Shown in pieces: positions 17,862 through 26,878 of a DNA stretch of 63,326 nucleotides. The stretch is from Bacteroidales bacterium UBA3868 (lineage in GTDB: Bacteria; Bacteroidota; Bacteroidia; Bacteroidales; WCHB1-69). The stretch lies in contig DGGS01000018.1 in NCBI GenBank assembly GCA_002392325.1, positions 1 to 63,326 on the forward strand, written 5' to 3'. Both the position numbers and the translations under genes were made by a program. The stretch's first letter is position 1; each line of letters begins with the position of its first letter. Under the pieces are notes generated by a model. That model did no database searches. It was not told the DNA's origin and worked only from the letters and a program-made list of their open reading frames with translations.

Positions 17862-18946
17862 CACTTTTGCGGTTTCAGAAAATAAGAAAGCGGTTGATTG
17901 GCTCTGTCAAAATGATAATATTGGCACTGCAACAGATCTTTGGTTTTTCCGTTCAGGACAGCATAGAATTTATCCCGATTGTACGGCAAATCCACTGCGG
18001 GTGCTTCCTGTTCCAGAATCGCGTCCAAATACATGGCGTCAGGTTGCAGTTTACGATACATATCCAAGCGTGTTTCAACCCCATTCACATCCACTAATGT
18101 GATGGTTTTAAACTTGTTGAATCGTAAAATTGAATCACGGGCCGATTCGCTCAACGCCTTAACATAAAGCTCATAGTTCAAATCCCTGTAAACAGAAAGC
18201 ATATCCAACAGTTTGATGGTATCATAGTCCAGAATGGGCTGATGCTGACCATCGAACAGATTGAAGAAACGGGGACCGGATTTTTCCACGATAAACGATT
18301 CTTCGGGATTTTCAAAATCCTGCACTTTCAAGGATTTGATACGGGTAATTTTGGTGCTGAATAGGTCGCAATTGTACCAATCTATCGGTCTAAACGAATA
18401 AAATGGCGTTATAAAACCCCTAAAACCAGGAATATACACAATACATGGCTCGTCATACCCTTCCAAAATGGCAAAATTGGCCATATTATCCATCGTGGCC
18501 GGACCCATATAATAAGTTTTCACTTTCCGTTCCTTATCGAAGAATCTCTTGCCAAACAAGGTGAATTTAGGTGTCTTTTGATAGATTTCCACCTTAATCG
18601 CATTCACCGACATCATCTTGTTGATGTTGGATTGGGCGGTTTTGGCCACCGGCTGTTGTAAGGTCACATTGCTGATCACCCCTAACAGGTCTTTTATCTT
18701 GGGATCTTGGGCGCGTATCGAATCATCCACATACCATTCCCCATCCCGGCGGTTCAGCAAAACATGTTCTCCGTTCATATCGGCAATGAAAATTTTGCTA
18801 ATCGTGGAAGTGTCTCTTACCGCAAAAATATCAGATTTCGGAATGCTATTCGATGTGTGAAAAACACCTGTCTTGAAAAGTATGACCACCAAGCAGATAA
18901 GCAAAAGAACAGCGGCCGCAAGAATATAAAAACGATTCTTTTTCAT
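17861..18946 (-). CDS. DUF4340-type membrane-anchored protein
   Basis: A 361-residue protein with one N-terminal membrane segment (about residues 7-26) and a long extracytoplasmic part. It has the DUF4340 features: IADMNGEHVLLNRRDGEWYVDDSIRAQDPKIKDLL, a repeating half-domain built of beta strands, also found next to gliding-type ABC proteins in Bacteroidota. No GldG/GldF-like transporter is adjacent here. It has a TACTTTTG box on - at 18973-18966, 19 bases before the ATG, and its TGA overlaps the ribD start (TGATG). Function unknown; probably envelope-associated. Confidence 0.75.
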   Translation of the reverse strand: MKKNRFYILAAAVLLLICLVVILFKTGVFHTSNSIPKSDIFAVRDTSTISKIFIADMNGEHVLLNRRDGEWYVDDSIRAQDPKIKDLLGVISNVTLQQPVAKTAQSNINKMMSVNAIKVEIYQKTPKFTLFGKRFFDKERKVKTYYMGPATMDNMANFAILEGYDEPCIVYIPGFRGFITPFYSFRPIDWYNCDLFSTKITRIKSLKVQDFENPEESFIVEKSGPRFFNLFDGQHQPILDYDTIKLLDMLSVYRDLNYELYVKALSESARDSILRFNKFKTITLVDVNGVETRLDMYRKLQPDAMYLDAILEQEAPAVDLPYNRDKFYAVLNGKTKDLLQCQYYHFDRANQPLSYFLKPQK

Positions 18947-18965
18947 TGTTTAAAATTATGAGGTG

Positions 18966-18973
18966 CAAAAGTA
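18966..18973 (-). promoter_or_regulatory. -7 promoter box for the DUF4340-ribD-yigZ unit
   Basis: Reads TACTTTTG on -, preceded on that strand by a T-run plus G. It lies 19 bases before the ATG at 18946. Confidence 0.65.
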
Positions 18974-19001
18974 CAAAAAAAAGAGAATAGGGCTATTTTT
19001 G

Positions 19002-19009
19002 TATCTTTG
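19002..19009 (+). promoter_or_regulatory. -7 promoter box for the flippase gene
   Basis: TATCTTTG preceded by TTTTTG, 19 bases before the ATG at 19029. It supports 19029 as the start, because the in-frame codon at 18963 lies upstream of the promoter. Confidence 0.7.
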
Positions 19010-19028
19010 CAAACTTTTACAATTCGGA

Positions 19029-20552
19029 ATGGGTATAATCATACGACAGAGCATCAAAGGAACCATAGTCAACTACATAGGTGTGGCTATCGGTTTTTTC
19101 ACCACTTTCTTCGTCATCACCAATTATCTGACGCAGGAGGAAGTGGGATTGACGCGCGTGCTGGTGGACGCGGGTGTGCTTTTCGCAAGTTTGTCCCAAA
19201 TAGGAACCGGCGCCTCCATTCTCCGGTTCTTCCCTTACTTCAAAGATGATGAGAACAAGCACCACGGGTTCTTTTTCTGGACTATTGTGGTGCCTCTGAT
19301 TGGTTTTTTGATATTTCTAGCCGTTTATCTGCTCCTGAAAAAACCAATTGTGGCCATTTTCTCCAAAAACTCACCTCTTTTCGTCAACTATTTCCGGTTT
19401 GTCATTCCCATAGCATTGTTTATGCTGTATCAATATGTCTTTGAAGCCAATTCAAATGTGTTGATGCGGATTGTGATTCCTAAATTCGTCAGGGAAGTGG
19501 GCATACGCTTGGGATTGCTGGTTATTTATATATTGTATGGACGGCATATCATTGACTTGGACGGACTGGTTTTGGGTTTCTGCATTACATATTTTCTTGC
19601 CGCCTTGGTGGATATCCTCTACCTGTTTTCCCTGCAGAAAATCTCGTTAAAACCTGATTTCAAGTTCCTTACAAAACCTTTACGGAGAGATTTCCTTTTT
19701 TACACCCTGTTTTTGGTTATGGCCTCCATTGCCGGCACCATCACACCGCTGCTCAGTTCGTTTTTTGTGACTGCCAAAATGGGACTCACCTTCACCGGTA
19801 TCTTCGCCATTGCCAATTATATCGCAACTGTAATAGAGATCCCCAACCGCTCGCTCAATGCCATCGCCCAACCCAATTTGTCAGAAGCCATCAAGAACCA
19901 AGACTGGACTCGTGCGGACGAGCTATGCAAGTCTGTTTCCTTGCACTTGTTGTTATCCAGTTTTTTCATTTTTTTCATCATCTGGATCAATGTGGACCTT
20001 CTTTTTATGATCCTTAGAAACGGTGAACTATACACATCCGGAAAAAGCGTAATCTTCATTTTGGGACTTGCGCGTCTGTCAAATTCCGCCTTCAGCATCA
20101 GCAGCAATGCCCTGAGTTTCTCCAAGTATTATTACCTGACCCTGGTGTTCACATTTCTGCTCACCATATCTTCCATCGTATTGAACATTCTGCTGATTCC
20201 AAGCATGGGTATGAATGGCGCCGCCTTGGCCAATTTCCTGTCTTACTTCATCTATTTCATATTCCTTCTGATTCTTCTCAGGTGGAAACTGAAAATCTCC
20301 TTGTTTTCCATCGGGCAACTGAAAATCATCGCTATTATTGCGCTGCTTTTTGGACTTAACGCTTTGTGGACCTCCTCACTCACACCACTAATCATGAAAA
20401 TTCCTTTTAACCCATTAGCGGTTTCTATTTTGGAAGGTGGAATACGAACCGCCGTGCTCGTTGGCATCGGTATCACACTAGTGTATTGCTGGAAAGTGTC
20501 TGCAGATGTGAACAGACTGATAGACAAAGTGATAAAAAGGAAAAACGCTTAA
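19029..20552 (+). CDS. Polysaccharide flippase (Wzx/MVF-like membrane protein)
   Basis: A 507-residue inner-membrane protein with 12-14 hydrophobic segments, starting MGIIIRQSIKGTIVNYIGVAIGF, the pattern of lipopolysaccharide biosynthesis flippases in Bacteroidota. Segment pairs recur around TQEEVGLTRVLVDAG and AKMGLTFTGIFAIANYIATVIEIPNRSL, which are conserved in the oligosaccharide flippase (MOP) superfamily. It would move lipid-linked oligosaccharide across the inner membrane. It stands alone, with no glycosyltransferase genes around it, and ends nine bases from the xerD stop on the other strand. Confidence 0.85.
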   Translation: MGIIIRQSIKGTIVNYIGVAIGFFTTFFVITNYLTQEEVGLTRVLVDAGVLFASLSQIGTGASILRFFPYFKDDENKHHGFFFWTIVVPLIGFLIFLAVYLLLKKPIVAIFSKNSPLFVNYFRFVIPIALFMLYQYVFEANSNVLMRIVIPKFVREVGIRLGLLVIYILYGRHIIDLDGLVLGFCITYFLAALVDILYLFSLQKISLKPDFKFLTKPLRRDFLFYTLFLVMASIAGTITPLLSSFFVTAKMGLTFTGIFAIANYIATVIEIPNRSLNAIAQPNLSEAIKNQDWTRADELCKSVSLHLLLSSFFIFFIIWINVDLLFMILRNGELYTSGKSVIFILGLARLSNSAFSISSNALSFSKYYYLTLVFTFLLTISSIVLNILLIPSMGMNGAALANFLSYFIYFIFLLILLRWKLKISLFSIGQLKIIAIIALLFGLNALWTSSLTPLIMKIPFNPLAVSILEGGIRTAVLVGIGITLVYCWKVSADVNRLIDKVIKRKNA

Positions 20553-20561
20553 CTCCAATCC

Positions 20562-21449
20562 CTATTCCTTATATCTGGGGTGATACTGGGCCATAGTGCT
20601 CCGGATATAGTCTTTATCCAAATGGGTATAAATCTCGGTTGTGGTAATGCTCTCATGTCCAAGCATTTGCTGCACAGCGCGCAGGTCCGCGCCGCCTTCC
20701 ACAAGATGTGTGGCGAATGAGTGGCGAAAGGTGTGCGGACTGATGGATTTCTCTATACCGGCCTCCTTTGCCCATTTTTTCACCAACATAAAGACCATTT
20801 CACGTGTCAAATGGTGGCCTCTCCGATTTAAAAAGAGGTAATCTTCCTCTCCTTTTTTTATTTTCAACTTCTTACGGGCGCCTTCCATATACAATTTCAC
20901 CATTTTTTGCGCCATACTCCCGATGGGGACAAACCGTTCCTTGTTTCCTTTTCCCAACACTTTTATAAACCCCTCTTCAAAAAAAAGATGGGAAAGCCGC
21001 AAGGTCACTACCTCACTCACACGCAATCCGCAGCCGTACATCACCTCCACCAGGGCGCGGTTCCGGTGGCCTTCGGGCGTACTGAGATCGATGACATTGA
21101 TAATGGCCTCAATCTCCGGAACTGAAAGCACATCAGGAAGATGCAGGCCGATTTTGGGAGCATCCAGCAAAACGGTTGGATCATCCTGAATGGTGCCGTC
21201 ATACAACAGAAAACGATAAAAACTCTTTATTCCTGAAACAATCCGGGCCTGTGACCTGGGTTTGACATTCTTCTCCACCAACGAGCGTAAAAAAAGTTGG
21301 AGATTCTCCAATTTGGCGGTTTCCAAGGGTTTATGCTCCAAAAAATCCTCCAAAAGCGACACATCATGCAAATAGGCCTCCACACTCTTCGGCGAAAGCC
21401 CCTTTTCGAAAATCAGATATTGCTTGAACTGGATGATTAGAGGGGACAT
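20562..21449 (-). CDS. xerD: Site-specific tyrosine recombinase XerD
   Basis: This 295-residue tyrosine recombinase resolves chromosome dimers at dif. It has an N-terminal SAM-like core-binding domain (residues 1-85) and a catalytic domain with the full active set by my count: Arg143 (GCGLRVSEV), Lys167 (LGKGNKER), His239 and Arg242 (HTFRHSFATHL), His265 (MLGHESI) and the nucleophile Tyr274 (TEIYTHL). Size and motifs are those of housekeeping XerD, not a phage or integron integrase. It follows cinA by 24 bases on the same strand. Confidence 0.93.
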   Translation of the reverse strand: MSPLIIQFKQYLIFEKGLSPKSVEAYLHDVSLLEDFLEHKPLETAKLENLQLFLRSLVEKNVKPRSQARIVSGIKSFYRFLLYDGTIQDDPTVLLDAPKIGLHLPDVLSVPEIEAIINVIDLSTPEGHRNRALVEVMYGCGLRVSEVVTLRLSHLFFEEGFIKVLGKGNKERFVPIGSMAQKMVKLYMEGARKKLKIKKGEEDYLFLNRRGHHLTREMVFMLVKKWAKEAGIEKSISPHTFRHSFATHLVEGGADLRAVQQMLGHESITTTEIYTHLDKDYIRSTMAQYHPRYKE

Positions 21450-21473
21450 GGGAAGAGGGTATGTCTGTTTGCT

Positions 21474-22724
21474 TTAACGCAGGTCTTTTTCAATTTCGAT
21501 GCGAAGCATATTGAGGGCGGCGCGGGCGGCACGCTCAATGATTTGCTTGCGACCCATACGGCTGCCAAAACGGAATTCCTTGGTTGCAAGGCGCACTGGA
21601 GTAGCCACGGCAATCCAAACGGTGCCGACCGGTTTCTCGGGCGTACCACCGTCAGGACCGGCAATTCCGGAAGTGGCAATTGTGTAGTCCACATCAAACA
21701 ACCCCATAGCGTTAAGCGCCATATCACTCACCACCGGCTCGCTCACTGCGCCACGCCGCTTCAAATTGTCCTCACGCACATTCAACAAATCGCGTTTTAT
21801 ATCATTGCTATAGGACACTAACGAGCCCTGAAAATATCTTGAACTTCCTGGAACAGAGGTGATTAAATGAGAAATATATCCTCCCGTGCAACTCTCCGCC
21901 GTAGCCATGGTTTTGCCTGCCTTCACCAACAACCGGCCCACAACCTCCTCCAATTCGATATCTTCATCGGTGAACGCATACTCCGCAACCTGCTGTTTTA
22001 ACAAATCAAATTGCTGATCCAGTGTCGTTTGCATCTGTTCTGTATCATTTCCTTCGGCGGTAAGCCGCAACCGGATAATACCGGGTTTGGGCAAATAAGC
22101 AAGTTTGAAACCCTCGGGAAGCTGCTTTTCGTACTCCTCCAACATGTCCGACAAACCGCTTTCTGTAATATTGGTGCATTGTACTACTTTATACAACAGC
22201 GACGATGAACGGAATTTTCCCGCTTTCAGTCGGGGAAGAACCTCATCTTTAATCAGTTTTTCCATTTCAAACGGAACACCCGGAAGCGAAATGAGAACTT
22301 TCCCGTCCTTTTCCAACCACAAACCCGGTGCTGTTCCCAGGGTGTTGGTCAGCACCACGCATCCTTCTGGAACGGCGGCCTGCTGACGGTTGGTTTCGGT
22401 GAGTTCCATGCCCCGTGCGGCAAACATTTCCGTCACTTGCTTCAGTGTGGCCTCATCTATTACCAACTCGCGTTGAAAAATATCACAAATCACTTTTTTG
22501 GTGATATCGTCCTTGGTGGGCCCAAGTCCGCCGGTCATCAACACCACATCGGTTTTGGACATGGCACGCTCCACAGCTTCCCGGATGGCAGGACCGTCAT
22601 CTCCAATCGTTATCACATCGGTCAATTCAAATCCGGCGGCGGTCATCTGCTGGCCTATAAATGCCGCATTCGTGTTAACCACTTGGCCAATAAGGAGTTC
22701 GTCTCCAATATTAATCAGTATCAT
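21474..22724 (-). CDS. cinA: CinA: nicotinamide-nucleotide amidase / competence-damage protein
   Basis: A 416-residue two-domain protein. The N-terminal MoaB/MogA-like domain (residues 1-170) has NIGDELLIGQVVNTN and TGGLGPTKDDITK. The C-terminal amidase domain (about 255-416) has TMATAESCTGGYISHLITSVPGSS, with the catalytic Ser and Thr, and IATSGIAGPDGGTPEKPVGTVWIAV. It recycles NMN to nicotinic acid mononucleotide in NAD salvage. The start overlaps the upstream DUF4369 lipoprotein gene by 14 bases, and the N-terminus lacks two or three residues usual before the I-G-D/E motif, which is harmless. Confidence 0.95.
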   Translation of the reverse strand: MILINIGDELLIGQVVNTNAAFIGQQMTAAGFELTDVITIGDDGPAIREAVERAMSKTDVVLMTGGLGPTKDDITKKVICDIFQRELVIDEATLKQVTEMFAARGMELTETNRQQAAVPEGCVVLTNTLGTAPGLWLEKDGKVLISLPGVPFEMEKLIKDEVLPRLKAGKFRSSSLLYKVVQCTNITESGLSDMLEEYEKQLPEGFKLAYLPKPGIIRLRLTAEGNDTEQMQTTLDQQFDLLKQQVAEYAFTDEDIELEEVVGRLLVKAGKTMATAESCTGGYISHLITSVPGSSRYFQGSLVSYSNDIKRDLLNVREDNLKRRGAVSEPVVSDMALNAMGLFDVDYTIATSGIAGPDGGTPEKPVGTVWIAVATPVRLATKEFRFGSRMGRKQIIERAARAALNMLRIEIEKDLR

Positions 22725-23469
22725 ATTGTCTTTTCATTTCTTGATCCCTAAAATCCAACATTTCCAACCGGTGCTGCATGTTCTGCACATATGGATTGTC
22801 GGGATACTGTTTTTTTAAGGTTTGGGTTATTTGTCGCAGCAGGTTGCGGTCTTCTTGTTCAGAAAAAAAACTTCTTCTATTATATCCTTGATAAAAAGCA
22901 ACATACGAAGCCATTTTGTCGGGATGATCCTGGATGAATTTCGTCAAGTACGCTTTATGCTGGCCCAGCAGCTGCAGATACTGTTTCTCCACATCCGCCC
23001 TTGCGGAATCATCCTCAATATTATCCTGATAAACCTGATAAAGCGCATCCACAGGTTGCACAAAACTGTTCAACGCACTGTCGAGTTGCCCTAATAGAAC
23101 TGCCTCTTCACCGCCCGAAACTTTATAAGAATCAATCAGACTTTCCGCATCCGCTTTGATGATAATGTGATCACCGCCTTTTGCTATCGTAGTCAGGGTG
23201 TTATAGGGTGACAGCATAATCTGGTACATCATAGGGGTTGCTGCGCGGGCTTTGGTTTTGTCATTATCCGCCTTCAACTCAAAACAAAAATGACCGTTTT
23301 TCATTTTCATGGAATCCAGTCGTTCCAAACCCTCGTTTGTGACTAAAGCGAGCACAATATTGTCGTTCTTCACCCCGCTAATATCCCCTTCAATCACAAT
23401 GAGTGATTTTTTATTCTGGCAGCCGAAAAGCATGAAAACGGCAATGATCAATAATAGATTCTTCTTCAT
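22711..23469 (-). CDS. DUF4369-containing lipoprotein
   Basis: A 252-residue lipoprotein with lipobox MLFGCQ (Cys17). Residues 22-120 match the DUF4369 beta-domain found before thioredoxin domains in Bacteroidota: VIEGDISGVKNDNIVLALVTNEGLERLDSMKMKNGHFCFE. Here no thioredoxin follows; instead residues 120-252 form a helical region (VEKQYLQLLGQHKAYLTKFIQDHPDKMASYVAFYQ). It starts four bases after the stop of the tiny lipoprotein gene and overlaps cinA by 14 bases, so the four genes to xerD are probably co-transcribed. Function unknown. Confidence 0.8.
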   Translation of the reverse strand: MKKNLLLIIAVFMLFGCQNKKSLIVIEGDISGVKNDNIVLALVTNEGLERLDSMKMKNGHFCFELKADNDKTKARAATPMMYQIMLSPYNTLTTIAKGGDHIIIKADAESLIDSYKVSGGEEAVLLGQLDSALNSFVQPVDALYQVYQDNIEDDSARADVEKQYLQLLGQHKAYLTKFIQDHPDKMASYVAFYQGYNRRSFFSEQEDRNLLRQITQTLKKQYPDNPYVQNMQHRLEMLDFRDQEMKRQYDTD

Positions 23470-23473
23470 AGTT

Positions 23474-23635
23474 CTATTTGTTATAGGTCATCAACGAGTC
23501 TAACGCACAAGGTTCGGTTCTATACTCACAACCGCAATTCCGTTCCTTGCGATGCGGACGGGCGCCTGAAATTTTAGGGGCGCATGAGGAACCTATAAGC
23601 ATAAGCAAAACAAAAACAATTAGCAACTTTTTCAT
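23474..23635 (-). CDS. Tiny lipoprotein, 53 residues
   Basis: A short reading frame that a 60-residue cut-off would miss. It encodes MKKLLIVFVLLMLIGSSC, a textbook lipoprotein signal with the lipidated Cys at residue 18, then a 35-residue tail with a CGC motif and a second Cys in EPCALD. It has a good promoter (TATTTTTG on - at 23660-23653, 17 bases upstream) and its TAG is four bases from the ATG of the DUF4369 lipoprotein gene. The codon pattern, signal and spacing make it a real gene. Role unknown. Confidence 0.75.
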   Translation of the reverse strand: MKKLLIVFVLLMLIGSSCAPKISGARPHRKERNCGCEYRTEPCALDSLMTYNK

Positions 23636-23650
23636 CTTGATACGATTGGG

Positions 23651-23680
23651 TGCAAAAATACAATTTTTATTATTTTTGCA
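23651..23680. promoter_or_regulatory. Divergent promoters in a 10-bp inverted repeat (tiny lipoprotein / NlpC-LysM)
   Basis: TGCAAAAATA at 23651-23660 and its perfect reverse complement at 23671-23680 are 10 bases apart. They form -7 boxes (TATTTTTG) for the - strand lipoprotein unit and the + strand NlpC/P60 gene. The layout mirrors the ABC/truA region. Confidence 0.65.
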
Positions 23681-23698
23681 GTTTTAACGAAAACAAGG

Positions 23699-24496
23699 AT
23701 GAAACTATTGCGATATTTCATATTAATATTTGGTTTTATTGGATTGTCGGTTTCAGGATATGGACAAGACATACAACCCTCAAATTCTTCAGAAAACATT
23801 GGAAATAAGGAGTTTGCGTGTCCAAAAATAGATTCCATCATCGCATTTGCCAAAACAAAACTCGGAAGCACCTACAAACCCGGCGGCACCGGTCCGCACT
23901 CGTTTGATTGTTCGGGATTCATGTATTATGTTTTTGACCATTTCGGCATACGGCTCGGGCGTAGTTCCCGCGATCAGATTCTGATGGGTAAAGTGATTGA
24001 GAAAAAGGATGTCAGAAAAGGAGACTTGGTTTTCTGGTATCGTGGGAAAGGATATGTCGGTCATGCCGGATTGGTCGTGGATGTGGATTCCGCGCACAAC
24101 TTCACTTTCATCCATGCCTCTACGCAGGGCAAAGGGGTACGATACGACCGTTCCAACGGCAACTGGTACGCCACCACCTACGCGGGGGCGCGGCGCATCA
24201 TTGACTGCGACGAAAGCGGACAGTCATTTTTAGTACAATCCGGAAAACCCGCGCAATATGCCGAATCCACCCTCAATGAAAACACAACTCCAAAAGATTC
24301 AACAACAGTAAAAAACGCCCCTACCCCTCCTAAACCCACCTCAAAAATCACCTACCATAAAATCAAAGAAGGGGAAACCCTGACTTCCATCGCCAAAAAG
24401 CACCATGTTTCCGTGAAACAGCTCAAGCAGTGGAACCATCTTCGGTCTGACCGGATACGGGCTGGGGAAAAACTGAAAATTATCAAAAACAAATAG
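23699..24496 (+). CDS. NlpC/P60 peptidoglycan hydrolase with C-terminal LysM
   Basis: A 265-residue exported protein with a signal peptide (residues 1-22, cleavage after GYGQ). The NlpC/P60 cysteine-peptidase domain (about residues 48-165) shows the catalytic Cys in HSFDCSGFMYYVF, the His in VGHAGLVVD and a third polar residue, His, in FIHAST. A Thr/Pro-rich linker (195-220) leads to a LysM domain at about 220-262 (HKIKEGETLTSIAKKHHVSVKQLKQWN). It would cut stem peptides of peptidoglycan, with LysM binding the glycan. The T9SS subtilase gene follows 12 bases later, so the two are probably co-transcribed. Confidence 0.93.
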   Translation: MKLLRYFILIFGFIGLSVSGYGQDIQPSNSSENIGNKEFACPKIDSIIAFAKTKLGSTYKPGGTGPHSFDCSGFMYYVFDHFGIRLGRSSRDQILMGKVIEKKDVRKGDLVFWYRGKGYVGHAGLVVDVDSAHNFTFIHASTQGKGVRYDRSNGNWYATTYAGARRIIDCDESGQSFLVQSGKPAQYAESTLNENTTPKDSTTVKNAPTPPKPTSKITYHKIKEGETLTSIAKKHHVSVKQLKQWNHLRSDRIRAGEKLKIIKNK

Positions 24497-24508
24497 CCCA
24501 AAACCATT

Positions 24509-26164
24509 ATGAGAAAGATTTGGTTTTTATTCTTAATATTGGCGGGATACACCGCAATGGCGCAAAACACTCCCACCTGTTATCGGATTTCGCTTTCCGA
24601 TAAAAACAACAGCCCGTATTCTATAAGTAATCCTTCGGTTTTCTTGTCACAGCGCGCCTTGGACAAGCGGGCGAGGTTCAACATCGCCATTACAGAACAA
24701 GATTTTCCCGTAAATCCACAGTATATACAGCAAATTAAAGCAATAGACGCCAACATCCAGGTTCTTTGCACATCGAAATGGATGAACACTGTGACCATAT
24801 ATTGTCCCGACAGCACCAAACCCGCCACCATCTTCGCCTTACCCTTTGTGACCAATGTTTTGCCCGTGGCGGATTACGATTTACAAGGAATGAAAAAACA
24901 GCTTCAAACCTTTGAAAACAACTATGTATCCATCGTTTCCAATCCCGCCAAAGACTCTATGGCGGATTTGGACTATGGTGAGGGGTATAGGCAGATTGCT
25001 TTACACAACGGGCATTTGCTGCACAAGGAAGGTTTTCTTGGAAATGGGATGCTGATTGCCGTTTTTGACGCAGGATGGGCAGGTGTGGATACGAGCGTTT
25101 ATTTCCATCCATTATTTGAAAACGGGCAGATTCTGGGCACCCGTGATTTGATTCCGGGGCGCCATAATGTGTTTGAAGGTCATTATCATGGCACGATTGT
25201 AACCTCCATCATGGCCATACTGGCGGAAGGCACGCTTGTGGGCACCGCACCAAAGGCCAATTATTTCTTTATTCGCTCCGAACATCCTCTCAGCGAGGAA
25301 CTTATTGAAGAGGATTTCTGGGCTCAAGCGGCGGAAATCGCCGACAGTTTGGGTGCCGATGTCATTAATTCTTCATTGGGATACACTACTTTCCGTGATT
25401 TTCCGCAAGGCGATTTCACCTATGAGGATGTGGATGGAGTAACCAGCATTGCTTCACGCGCCGCCACCATTCTGGGACAAAAAGGCGTCGTTGTATGCGT
25501 CAGCGCAGGCAATGAGGGCACCAGTCCATGGTACCATATTGGCCATCCCGCGGATGCTTTCGACATTCTGGCAGTAGGTGCCGCTAATGTGATGGGCCAT
25601 ATTGCTGGATTTTCCTCTCGCGGACCCTCATACGATGGGCGTGTGAAACCCGATATCACCTCCGTAGGTGTGAACACAACTTGCATCTGGCCTGACGACC
25701 GCCTTGGCGAAGCCGACGGCACCAGCTTGGCTTGCCCTGTGGCAGCCGGACTGTGCGCTTGCCTGTGGCAGGCGTTGCCCGAGAAAACCGCCTCCGAAAT
25801 TATGCAAATCGTGCGGGAAAGCAGTTCCTGTTACAACAATCCCAATGACTCACTCGGATACGGAATCCCCGATTTCTACGCCGCTTACCAGAATCATGCG
25901 CACGATGGGGTGCCCGAGCATATTATTCCCTCAGCGCACATTTTCCCCAATCCCTGTACCAACCAATTCAACATCAGCAGCCGTGAGGATAATATAGACC
26001 GTGTGGAACTCTTCTCCATAGACGGAAAACTTGTGCTAAGCACATGCCCTGACAAACATTACTACATTTCCGTCAATGTGCAAGATGTGCCAGCTGGGTT
26101 CTATATTGGTCGTATTTATTTGAAAAACAAGCAAATCCAGACTTTTAGAATTATCAAACAATAA
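24509..26164 (+). CDS. T9SS-exported subtilisin-like (S8) serine peptidase
   Basis: A 551-residue secreted protease. It has a signal peptide (1-18), a propeptide-like region to about 150, then the S8 catalytic domain with Asp in LIAVFDAGWAGVD, His in GHYHGTIVTSIMA, oxyanion Asn in VSAGNEG and Ser in GTSLACPVAAG. The C-terminal 75 residues are a type A T9SS sorting domain (IFPNPCTNQFNIS ... IYLKNKQIQTFRIIKQ), so it is carried across the outer membrane and probably anchored to the surface. comF follows after 14 bases. It may serve peptide nutrition together with the S46 and C25 peptidases. Confidence 0.92.
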   Translation: MRKIWFLFLILAGYTAMAQNTPTCYRISLSDKNNSPYSISNPSVFLSQRALDKRARFNIAITEQDFPVNPQYIQQIKAIDANIQVLCTSKWMNTVTIYCPDSTKPATIFALPFVTNVLPVADYDLQGMKKQLQTFENNYVSIVSNPAKDSMADLDYGEGYRQIALHNGHLLHKEGFLGNGMLIAVFDAGWAGVDTSVYFHPLFENGQILGTRDLIPGRHNVFEGHYHGTIVTSIMAILAEGTLVGTAPKANYFFIRSEHPLSEELIEEDFWAQAAEIADSLGADVINSSLGYTTFRDFPQGDFTYEDVDGVTSIASRAATILGQKGVVVCVSAGNEGTSPWYHIGHPADAFDILAVGAANVMGHIAGFSSRGPSYDGRVKPDITSVGVNTTCIWPDDRLGEADGTSLACPVAAGLCACLWQALPEKTASEIMQIVRESSSCYNNPNDSLGYGIPDFYAAYQNHAHDGVPEHIIPSAHIFPNPCTNQFNISSREDNIDRVELFSIDGKLVLSTCPDKHYYISVNVQDVPAGFYIGRIYLKNKQIQTFRIIKQ

Positions 26165-26178
26165 AATCAACCTTAACC

Positions 26179-26874
26179 ATGAAAAACAAAACACTGAACA
26201 ATTTACTCTCCTTCTTCTACCCGCGCCTCTGCGTGGGTTGTGGCGACGCTTTGCAGCAGAATGAGGAACATCTGTGTCTGAACTGCATGATGCACCTGCC
26301 GGAAACCAATTTTCACAAGGAGGCGGACAATCCGCTGACCAACATTTTTGCGGGGCGCGTGCGCGTACAAGAGGTGGCGGCATTGCTGTTTTACAAAAAA
26401 GGCACCTCGGCGCAACACATTCTGCATGCGCTCAAATATAAGGGACAAAAGGAGTTGGGCGCATATTTGGGTGAGTATTACGGCAAACTGCTCATCCAAC
26501 AGCCGCGTTTCCAGCAAATTGATTACATCATCCCCATTCCTCTTCATCCGAAAAAACAGCGCAAAAGAGGATATAACCAAAGTGAGTGGATAGCGAAAGG
26601 ATTAAGCAAGGGTATGGGAAAACCATACCGGACCGATGTTTTATCGCGTGCTCAGTTCACGGAAACGCAAACCAAAAAGAGTCGTTTCAGCCGTTGGGAA
26701 AATGTGAAGGAGGTGTTCGTCGCCAATGAAACGGACGACATTAGAGGAAAGCATCTTTTGCTATGTGACGATGTGCTGACCACCGGAGCCACTATGGAAG
26801 CCGCCATTCAGCAACTGCAAACCATTCCGGACATCACCGTTAGCGTGGTGACACTGGCCACAGCGCAGTTTTAA
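26179..26874 (+). CDS. comF: ComF-family phosphoribosyltransferase
   Basis: A 231-residue protein with an N-terminal zinc-finger-like Cys cluster (CVGCGDAL ... LCLNC), HALKYKGQKELG, the YNQSEWIAKGL segment and the PRPP-binding loop LLLCDDVLTTGATMEAA near residues 192-208. ComF proteins are required for DNA uptake in some naturally competent bacteria; the biochemical reaction is unsettled. It is the last gene of the NlpC-subtilase unit and stops four bases before the end of a small membrane protein gene on the other strand. Confidence 0.9.
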   Translation: MKNKTLNNLLSFFYPRLCVGCGDALQQNEEHLCLNCMMHLPETNFHKEADNPLTNIFAGRVRVQEVAALLFYKKGTSAQHILHALKYKGQKELGAYLGEYYGKLLIQQPRFQQIDYIIPIPLHPKKQRKRGYNQSEWIAKGLSKGMGKPYRTDVLSRAQFTETQTKKSRFSRWENVKEVFVANETDDIRGKHLLLCDDVLTTGATMEAAIQQLQTIPDITVSVVTLATAQF

Positions 26875-26878
26875 CAAT

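Noticed and set aside
20562..21449. Tyrosine recombinase as sign of an integrated element
   Set aside because: Motifs and length fit housekeeping XerD, and the neighbours are core genes; no att-like repeats or phage genes are seen.
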